Assembly: GCF_014196425.1 (NCBI RefSeq)
Contig: NZ_JACIDR010000003.1
Span: 186,001-250,000, forward strand
Direction: 5' to 3'
Source: Hansschlegelia beijingensis
GTDB lineage: Bacteria; Pseudomonadota; Alphaproteobacteria; Rhizobiales; Methylopilaceae
DNA: 64,000 bases
Below the pieces are notes generated by a model that worked only from the letters and a program-made list of their open reading frames with translations, was not told the DNA's origin and did no database searches. Both the position numbers and the translations under genes were made by a program. This document shows positions 58,213-64,000 of this stretch, one piece after another (within the stretch, counting starts at the first letter, position 1; every line of letters starts with the position of its first letter).

Positions 58213-59547
58213 ATGAGCGCGATGCGCGGCCTGTTGCAGAGCGTCGAAGCCACCCCGGACCACGAGGTTTTCGGCCGCGTGGTGGGCGTCCGCGGCCTGC
58301 TGGTGGAAGTCGCGGGGCCGCTCGGCGCGATGGCGATCGGCGGCCGCGTCGTGATCGAGGGCGCCGGGGGACGGCCGACGCCCTGCGAGGTGGTCGGCTT
58401 CCAGGGCGAACGCGCGCTGCTCATGCCGTTCGGGCCGCTCGAAGGCGTGCGCAGGGGCTGCCGCGCGACCGTCGGCGCCATGGAGCCCGGCGTGCGGCCG
58501 AGCCGCGCCTGGCTCGGTCGCGTGGTCGACGCCATGGGCGCGCCCATCGACGGCAAGGGCCCGATCGAGGAAGGCCCGCTGGTCTATCCCTACCGCGCCT
58601 CGCCGCCGCCCGCCCATGCGCGCCGCCGCGTCGGGCCGCCGCTCGATCTCGGCGTCCGGGCGCTCAACACCTTCCTGACCTGCTGCCGTGGCCAGCGCAT
58701 GGGCATCTTCGCGGGCTCCGGCGTCGGCAAGTCGGTGCTGCTCGCGATGCTGGCCCGCAACGCCGCGAGCGACGTCGCCGTGATAGGGCTCGTCGGCGAG
58801 CGCGGCCGCGAGGTGCAGGAGTTCCTGCAGGACGACCTCGGGGAGGCGGGCCTGTCGCGTTCGGTGGTGGTGGTGGCGACCTCCGACGAGCCGGCGCTGA
58901 AGCGCCGCCAGGCGGCCTATCTGACCTTCGCGCTCGCCGAGTATTTCCGGGACCAGGGCGACGACGTGCTGTGCATGATGGACAGCGTGACCCGCTTCGC
59001 CATGGCTCAGCGCGAGATCGGCCTGTCGACGGGCGAGCCGCCCACCGCCCGCGGCTATACGCCGACGGTGTTCGCGGAGCTGCCGCGCCTGCTCGAGCGC
59101 GCGGGGCCGGGAGAGGGGCAGGGGACCGTCACCGGTCTGTTCACCGTTCTGGTCGACGGCGACGACCACAACGAGCCGGTCGCGGACGCCGTGCGCGGCA
59201 TCCTGGACGGGCACATCGTGATGGAGCGGGCGATCGCCGAACGCGGCCGCTACCCGGCCATCAACATCCTGAAGTCGGTCTCCCGGACGCTCCCCGGCGC
59301 CGCGCCGGAGGAGGAGCGCCCGGTGCTGCAGCGCGCCCGCCGGATCATGGCGACCTATGCGGACATGGAGGAGCTCATCCGCCTCGGGGCCTACAGGCCC
59401 GGCTCCAGCGCCGAGGTCGACGAGGCGATCGCGCTCAACGGCGCGTTCGAACAGTTTCTGTCGCAGGGTAAGGAAGAAGCAACGCGACTCGACGAAAGCT
59501 ACGCGCGACTGCGTTCGATCTTAGACGTTCCGGAAACCGGACGCTAA
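58213..59547 (+). CDS. fliI: Flagellar export ATPase FliI
   Basis: FliI is the hexameric ATPase that energises flagellar protein export. The 444-residue product has an N-terminal beta domain, [20 protein letters not shown], the Walker A motif GSGVGKSVL with Lys173, [35 protein letters not shown] and the family segment [23 protein letters not shown] 58213 follows AGGGA. It is co-directional with fliJ and divergent from ctrA. Confidence 0.97.
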   Translation: MSAMRGLLQSVEATPDHEVFGRVVGVRGLLVEVAGPLGAMAIGGRVVIEGAGGRPTPCEVVGFQGERALLMPFGPLEGVRRGCRATVGAMEPGVRPSRAWLGRVVDAMGAPIDGKGPIEEGPLVYPYRASPPPAHARRRVGPPLDLGVRALNTFLTCCRGQRMGIFAGSGVGKSVLLAMLARNAASDVAVIGLVGERGREVQEFLQDDLGEAGLSRSVVVVATSDEPALKRRQAAYLTFALAEYFRDQGDDVLCMMDSVTRFAMAQREIGLSTGEPPTARGYTPTVFAELPRLLERAGPGEGQGTVTGLFTVLVDGDDHNEPVADAVRGILDGHIVMERAIAERGRYPAINILKSVSRTLPGAAPEEERPVLQRARRIMATYADMEELIRLGAYRPGSSAEVDEAIALNGAFEQFLSQGKEEATRLDESYARLRSILDVPETGR

Positions 59548-59562
59548 CCCGCGTGTGCGTAG

Positions 59563-59988
59563 ATGGCCGACATGAAGTCCAGAGACACCCTTCTTCGGCT
59601 CAAGCGGTTCCAGGTCGACGAGAAGCGTCGTCAGGTCGTGCAGATCGAGACGATGGTCGCCGAATTCGAACGCATGGCGGCCGAGCTCGACCGCGAAATC
59701 CTGCATGAGCAGGAGAAGGCGGGGATCCACGACGTCGCGCATTACGCCTATCCGACCTACGCGAAGGCCGCGATGACGCGCCGCGACAATCTCAAGCGTT
59801 CGGCCGCCGAACTCGCCGGACAGCTCGCCGAGGCGCAGGACGCGCTCGCCGAGGCGTTCGAGGAGCTCAAGAAGGTGGAGCTGCTCGAGGAGCGCGACGG
59901 CCAGCGCGAGCGGATCGCCGAGGCCGCCCGCGACCAGGCCGAGATGGACCGCATCGGGGCCGAGCGGACCACGCTCCGCGCGAGCTGA
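59563..59988 (+). CDS. fliJ: Flagellar export stalk/chaperone FliJ
   Basis: FliJ is the central stalk of the export ATPase. The 141-residue product is nearly all helical coiled coil: MADMKSRDTLLRLKRFQVDE, KRRQVVQIETMVAEFERMAA, and a second long helix with ALAEAFEELKKVELLEERDG. The conserved alphaproteobacterial N-terminus and its position 15 bp after fliI support the call despite low sequence conservation in the family. Confidence 0.92.
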   Translation: MADMKSRDTLLRLKRFQVDEKRRQVVQIETMVAEFERMAAELDREILHEQEKAGIHDVAHYAYPTYAKAAMTRRDNLKRSAAELAGQLAEAQDALAEAFEELKKVELLEERDGQRERIAEAARDQAEMDRIGAERTTLRAS

Positions 59989-60088
59989 GCCCGCGCACGG
60001 GGCGGCCCGTCGCGGCTCGCCTTCGAGCCCATAGACCCGAGCAGCCGCTGCGGCGCTCTCCTGCAGAAATCCGTTCGAAGCTCGCCGG

Positions 60089-61240
60089 CTAGCGCGCGTT
60101 GCGCCGCCCGGCTGCGCTGATGCTGCCGGTCACCTCGTCGCGCGCCAGCGGCAGCGGCACGCCTTCGGCCGCGGAAGCGGGCGCGCCCGCGAAAGCGAGC
60201 GCGGAGGCTTCCGGAGCCGCCGGCCGACGCGGCTGCGCGGGCGCGACCGGACCGGCCGAGGCCAGAACCGGAGCGGCGTCGGCGGCGATCACGCGCGGCT
60301 TTGCGGGCGTCGCCGCCGCGACCGCGACAGGCGCCGCGGGCTTGGCCGCGGCGTTTCGGACGGGCGGCAGCGGCACGACCGGCGCAGCGGCCGCCAGAGC
60401 GACGGGCGCGCCCTGCTGCGTCGTCACAGCCGGAGAGGGCGCCTGGCGGACCGGCGGCAGCGGAACGGCTGCGGCGACCCGGGTCGTATCCTGCGCCTGC
60501 GGGCCGGCCGGCTCGCGGACCGGCGGCAGCGGGATGGTTGGGGCAGCGCTCGCCGCCGCGACCTGGACGGGGGCGGACGGGGCCGCCGCGGGACGCGCGG
60601 CCGGCTCAGGGCGACCGAACAGGAAAAGGCCCTTGCGCTGCGCCGGGGCGGCTTCGGCCACGACCTGACGGACGTCGCGCACGGGGGGCAGCGGCACGGC
60701 GGCGGAAGCCGTCTGCTGCGCGCTCGGCGTCGGCGCGGCGCTCGCGACTGCGACGGGGCCCGAAGCGGGCGCGGCCGGAGCGGGGGAGAACTTGCCGTCG
60801 CGGCCGAGCCCGACCTGCGCCAGCATGCCCTTGCGCTTGGCGTCGTAATAATAGCCGCTCGCGTAGAGCCGCACGGCGCGATCGCTGTCGCCGCCCGCGA
60901 CCTTGTAGGCCCCGGCGAGGTAACGAACCGCGTAGGTCAGGTTGGTGTCGGCGTCGAGCAGGCCCGCCGCGGAGCCGCGGTAGCCCATGGCCTGGGCCGT
61001 CGCGGGCTTGATCTGCATCATGCCGTAATGGCCGCGATGCATGGCCTTCGGATTGTATCTGCTCTCGCGTACGATGACGCGGCGGATGAGCGATTCCGGG
61101 ACCCCGTGGGCCCGGGCGTGCTTGGCGATGATGGCGTCATACTGCGCCGGAGCAGCGGTCTCGGCGGACTGCGCGGCTGGCGCGCAGGCGATCGCGAGCG
61201 CTACTCCCGTCAGAGTTGCCTTCAAAATCCCCGTCCCCAC
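60089..61240 (-). CDS. Lytic transglycosylase (SLT) with PLPPVR repeats
   Basis: This enzyme is predicted to cleave peptidoglycan in the periplasm. The 383-residue frame starts at GTG 61240; TTG 61225 is a possible alternative that starts at the signal peptide (ATLTGVALAIACAPAAQSA). The SLT domain at about 33-140 has catalytic Glu59 in VRESRYNPKAM and GHYGMMQIKPATAQAMGY. The Ala/Pro-rich tail carries PLPPVR at residues 183, 237, 260 and 290 and PLPLAR at 362. It converges with fliJ. A flagellar rod-penetration role like Rhodobacter SltF is possible but unproven. Confidence 0.87.
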   Translation of the reverse strand: MGTGILKATLTGVALAIACAPAAQSAETAAPAQYDAIIAKHARAHGVPESLIRRVIVRESRYNPKAMHRGHYGMMQIKPATAQAMGYRGSAAGLLDADTNLTYAVRYLAGAYKVAGGDSDRAVRLYASGYYYDAKRKGMLAQVGLGRDGKFSPAPAAPASGPVAVASAAPTPSAQQTASAAVPLPPVRDVRQVVAEAAPAQRKGLFLFGRPEPAARPAAAPSAPVQVAAASAAPTIPLPPVREPAGPQAQDTTRVAAAVPLPPVRQAPSPAVTTQQGAPVALAAAAPVVPLPPVRNAAAKPAAPVAVAAATPAKPRVIAADAAPVLASAGPVAPAQPRRPAAPEASALAFAGAPASAAEGVPLPLARDEVTGSISAAGRRNAR

Positions 61241-61365
61241 GTCGCTGCGCGAACTGTCTTGGTCGCCCCCAAATGCGGCCAGAGCGTGGCCCCGCCAGAA
61301 TCAGACCGCATTCTCCGGCCGACGTCCAGCCAAGGCCGCCGGTCCTCTGACGGCCTGCCGGCCGG

Positions 61366-62142
61366 TCACCGTCTGACGCCGCGCAGGCTGCGCGACGCGG
61401 CGGCTCCGAAAGTCCGGCGGAAATCATGCGCGAAATGCGCCTGGTCGGCGAAGCCCGCCGCATGGGCCGCTTGCGTGAAGCTCGCCCCACCGACGATCTC
61501 GGCGATCGCGCCGCGCATCCGGCTCCAGGCGCGGTAGCGACGGATCGGCACGCCGATCTCCGACGCGAACAGATGCTGGAGGCGCGAGGGCGACAGTCCG
61601 CAGAGCCGCGCGAGCTCCGGCACGCTGACGCCTTCTTCGGACGCCGCCGCGAGCGCCGCGACGGCGCGGCTGGCCCGGGGGTCGATCCCGCGGCGGGCTC
61701 TGGGCCTGGCGTAGGCGACGAGGTCGTCGAGGGCGTCCTCGGCCCAGGCGAGGCTCGCGCGGTCCTCGTAGAGCTGGCGCATGAGCGGGATGACCGAGGA
61801 GCGGCCGACCAGCGCGCCCTCGGCCTCCTCCGCGTCCCTGAGCAGCGGCGCGAGCTCCCCCGCGCCGGCGACGTCCGGCTCGACATAGAACACCGCGAGC
61901 GGATCGCCGCCGAGATGAAGCTCGTGCAGGCGGCCGGCCGGGATCATCGCCGCCTCGCAGGCCCGCCAGGGGCCGCCCTCGAGGCGCAGCCCGAACGGGC
62001 CCCCGAGGCTGGACAGGAAGACAGGCGCGCCATGCTGGTGGAAGGCGTTGTGATCGAGCGTGCCGATGAACAGCGTCCGGCCGGCGTCGAGCCGCCAGAG
62101 CGGGGCGAGCGGCGCGTCCCCCGTCGCAGCAGGTCCGTACAA
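61366..62142 (-). CDS. AraC-family transcriptional regulator
   Basis: The 258-residue product has an N-terminal cupin-like sensor region (FIGTLDHNAFHQHGAPVFLS) and a C-terminal AraC DNA-binding domain of two helix-turn-helices: VSVPELARLCGLSPSRLQHL and ASFTQAAHAAGFADQAHFAH with FRRTFG. The start is TTG 62142 behind a GGAGGG site. It is divergent from the MBL-fold hydrolase gene with 72 bp between starts, so it probably regulates that gene. The ligand is unknown. Confidence 0.88.
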   Translation of the reverse strand: MYGPAATGDAPLAPLWRLDAGRTLFIGTLDHNAFHQHGAPVFLSSLGGPFGLRLEGGPWRACEAAMIPAGRLHELHLGGDPLAVFYVEPDVAGAGELAPLLRDAEEAEGALVGRSSVIPLMRQLYEDRASLAWAEDALDDLVAYARPRARRGIDPRASRAVAALAAASEEGVSVPELARLCGLSPSRLQHLFASEIGVPIRRYRAWSRMRGAIAEIVGGASFTQAAHAAGFADQAHFAHDFRRTFGAAASRSLRGVRR

Positions 62143-62178
62143 GCGCCGTCCCTCCGGCGTTCCTAACCTCGGGCTCTG

Positions 62179-62194
62179 GCCGGCATGAGCCGGC
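62179..62194. promoter_or_regulatory. GCCGGC repeat between AraC gene and MBL gene
   Basis: GCCGGC at 62179-62184 and 62189-62194 flank ATGA, inside the 72-bp divergent promoter region. Each unit is itself palindromic. It could be an operator for the AraC regulator, but such GC repeats are common at this base composition. Confidence 0.25.
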
Positions 62195-62214
62195 AGCCTA
62201 GGGGGAGCCTAACG

Positions 62215-63222
62215 ATGTTCAGCCAGAAGACCATCCTGACCCGGAGAGGCGCGATCGCCTGCGCGACAGCCGCCCTGGCCGCGCCGGCGCTGCTGCGCGG
62301 CCTCGCGGCTCCGGCGCAGGCGAAGGCGCCGCTGGCCGGGCCCTGGTCGCCGGTCTTCCACAGGTTCCGGCTGGGCGACTTCGAGGTGACCACGGTGTCG
62401 GACGCCGGCGTGATGATCGACGGGCCGTGGCCGATCGTGGGCGAGGATCGTCCTGCCGCGGAGGTCGAGGCGCTGATGCGCGACAACCTGCTGCCCGAGA
62501 AGCGCTTCCAGCCCGGCTTCACGCCCACCTTTGTCAACACCGGCCGGGAGCTGATCCTGTTCGACGCCGGCAACGGCCCGGACGGCTTCGTGCCGCGCCC
62601 TGCGGGCGGACGGCTGGTCGAGTCGATGAAGCAGGCTGGCCTCACGCCCGAGCAGGTCGACGTGGTGGCGCTGACGCACTGCCATCCGGACCACATGGGC
62701 GGGCTGATGGAAGGCGGGAAGCCGGTTTTTCCCAACGCCCGCTATGCGGTCGGCGCCGACGAGCACGCCTTCTGGTCCAGGGACGAGCGGATGTCGGCGG
62801 CGGAGGGCGGCAACGAGCTCGCCTCGGCCAGGATGTTCCGCCGCAATGTGGCGCCGTTCGCCGAGCGCACGACGTTCCTCAAGCCGGGCCAGGAGGTCGC
62901 GCCGGGCGTCACGGCGCTCGCGGCCTTCGGGCATACGCCGGGCCATCTCGCCTACCATCTGGAAAGCGGCGGCCGGCGGCTGCTGCTCTGGGGCGACTGC
63001 GCGCACCACGAGGTGGCGTCGCTCGCGCGGCCCGAATGGAGCGCGTTCTTCGACATGGACAAGCAGCAGGGCGCGGCCACGCGCAAGCGGATCTATGACA
63101 TGGCCGCGACCGAGCGCCTGCCCGTGGTCGGCTACCACACGTCGTTCCCGTCGGCCGGCTATGTGGAGCGCGCGGGCGAGGCGTACCGCTGGCTGCCCTT
63201 GACCTACCAGCTCAACCCCTGA
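62215..63222 (+). CDS. MBL-fold metallo-hydrolase, Tat-exported
   Basis: From ATG 62215 (GGGGAG site) the product is 335 residues. It begins with a twin-arginine signal (LTRRGAIACATAALAAPALL). The metallo-beta-lactamase fold follows, with the zinc motif THCHPDHMGG, a His in FGHTPGHLAYHLESGGRRLL and an Asp in WGDCAHHE. The C-terminal YHTSFPSAGYVER segment fits the family that includes quorum-quenching lactonases and alkylsulfatase relatives. The substrate is unknown. Divergent from an AraC regulator. Confidence 0.88.
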   Translation: MFSQKTILTRRGAIACATAALAAPALLRGLAAPAQAKAPLAGPWSPVFHRFRLGDFEVTTVSDAGVMIDGPWPIVGEDRPAAEVEALMRDNLLPEKRFQPGFTPTFVNTGRELILFDAGNGPDGFVPRPAGGRLVESMKQAGLTPEQVDVVALTHCHPDHMGGLMEGGKPVFPNARYAVGADEHAFWSRDERMSAAEGGNELASARMFRRNVAPFAERTTFLKPGQEVAPGVTALAAFGHTPGHLAYHLESGGRRLLLWGDCAHHEVASLARPEWSAFFDMDKQQGAATRKRIYDMAATERLPVVGYHTSFPSAGYVERAGEAYRWLPLTYQLNP

Positions 63223-63319
63223 AGCTTTGCGGCGGGCGCGTCGCGGCGGGGCGGCGCATCCGCCTCGTCGCGGCGCCGCGCGCCGGAGGGGCTTGGCGCG
63301 CCCGCCGGAGCGCGTGCGC

Positions 63320-64000
63320 ATGCGACCTGCCCTGCCGGCCCTGCTCAGCCTGATCGCCGGTTACGTCGACACGGTGGGCTTTCTCGCCTTGCACGGGCTG
63401 TTCACCACCCACGTCACGGGCAACTTCGTGACGCTCGGCGCGTCCCTCGTGCTCGGCACCTCCGGTGCCCTCGCCAAGCTGCTGGCCCTGCCGCTGTTCT
63501 GCGTGGTGGTCACGCTGGTCACGCTGCTCGGGAAACTGTTCGCGCGGCTCAGGGTCCACGGGCTGAGCGCCATGCTGGCGCTCGAGCTCGTCCTGCTGAT
63601 CGTCTCCGCCGTGCTGTCGATGCAGCTCGCCCCGTTTCCGGACGGCGACGCCCCGCGGGCGCTGATGATGGGCGGCGCCCTGGTCGCCGCCATGGCGATC
63701 CAGAACGCGGCCCAGCGCATCCACATGTCCGCTCTGCCGCCGACCACCATCATGACCGGCACCACGACCCAGATCATGATCGACGTCGGCGATCTTCTGC
63801 ATGGCGGAATGACCCCCGAGGCGCGGGCGCTCGCCAGGGGCCGGCTGAAGCGGATGAGCTTCGCTGTGGTGACCTTCGCGGTCGGCTGCGCGTTCGGCGC
63901 CGCGCTCTACGCCTGGCGCCCGGCGATGTCCTTCATCGCGCCCGCGGCCCTCGCCGCCGCTGCGCTCGCGCTCGCCAACCCGGAGGCGCGGCGCGCGGCC
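63320..64000 (+). CDS. DUF1275 (YoaK-family) membrane protein, 3' end outside window
   Basis: An open frame from ATG 63320 (GTG 63314 also in frame) runs 227 codons off the right edge. It starts MRPALPALLSLIAGYVDTVG and has FLALHGLFTTHVTGNFVTLG, the DUF1275 signature, then MAIQNAAQRIHMSALPPTTI and MTGTTTQIMIDVGDLL. About six membrane helices are visible. This is an inner-membrane family of unknown function. The C-terminus is not in the window. There is no evident link to the MBL gene 97 bp upstream. Confidence 0.9.
   Translation, partial: MRPALPALLSLIAGYVDTVGFLALHGLFTTHVTGNFVTLGASLVLGTSGALAKLLALPLFCVVVTLVTLLGKLFARLRVHGLSAMLALELVLLIVSAVLSMQLAPFPDGDAPRALMMGGALVAAMAIQNAAQRIHMSALPPTTIMTGTTTQIMIDVGDLLHGGMTPEARALARGRLKRMSFAVVTFAVGCAFGAALYAWRPAMSFIAPAALAAAALALANPEARRAA

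Overview
The window is high-GC (about two thirds G+C) chromosomal DNA of an alphaproteobacterium, almost certainly of the order Hyphomicrobiales (Rhizobiales). The evidence is alpha-type flagellins, a MotE/FliL/FliM module, the full CckA-ChpT-CtrA phosphorelay, TTAA-N7-TTAA CtrA boxes, clustered GANTC sites, an F1-ATPase zeta inhibitor gene, an EipA (DUF1134) gene and a long-form SerC. Genus cannot be read from the sequence. I saw no rRNA, tRNA, IS element, phage gene or CRISPR array, so this is core genome.

Layout. 1-7154 (minus strand): two tandem flagellins (the first cut by the window edge), then flgL, flgK and flgE. 7389-10294 (plus): proline iminopeptidase, a PQQ-type sugar dehydrogenase and a GYF-DUF805 membrane protein. 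10421-13690 (minus): flgF-flgG-flgA-flgH. 13997-20461 (plus): fliL, fliM, a DUF6468-like gene, motE and a large exported TPR protein. 20474-22484 (minus): fliO-fliP. 22759-26045 (plus): flgB-flgC-fliE-fliQ-fliR-flhB. 26167-28710: cckA. 28849-50667: housekeeping genes (recA, alaS, icd, MFS transporter, trmJ, purB, HpaI-type aldolase, ATPase zeta, ftsH, glmM, serC, sseB-like, eipA, cysQ and several small envelope proteins). 50820-57077 (plus): chpT, then cheA-cheW-cheY-cheB-cheR. 57150-57851 (minus): ctrA. 58213-59988 (plus): fliI-fliJ. 60089-64000: a lytic transglycosylase, an AraC regulator divergent from an MBL-fold hydrolase, and a partial DUF1275 membrane protein.

How the parts fit. CckA is the kinase, ChpT the phosphotransferase and CtrA the output regulator of the alphaproteobacterial cell-cycle and motility relay. 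All three genes lie among the flagellar and chemotaxis genes they are expected to control. Perfect TTAA-N7-TTAA boxes precede the first flagellin, the fliO/flgB divergent pair and an outer-membrane protein gene at 44.8 kb. The octamer TTAACCAT recurs upstream of the second flagellin, fliL and flgB. The ctrA 5' region holds about eight GANTC (CcrM) sites in 360 bp.

No clearly new defence or mobile system was found. The least explained elements are the 1134-residue TPR protein beside motE, the 68-codon frame in the ctrA leader, the periplasmic SH3 protein with an Arg/Gly/Asp-rich tail, and the PLPPVR repeats of the transglycosylase next to fliJ.
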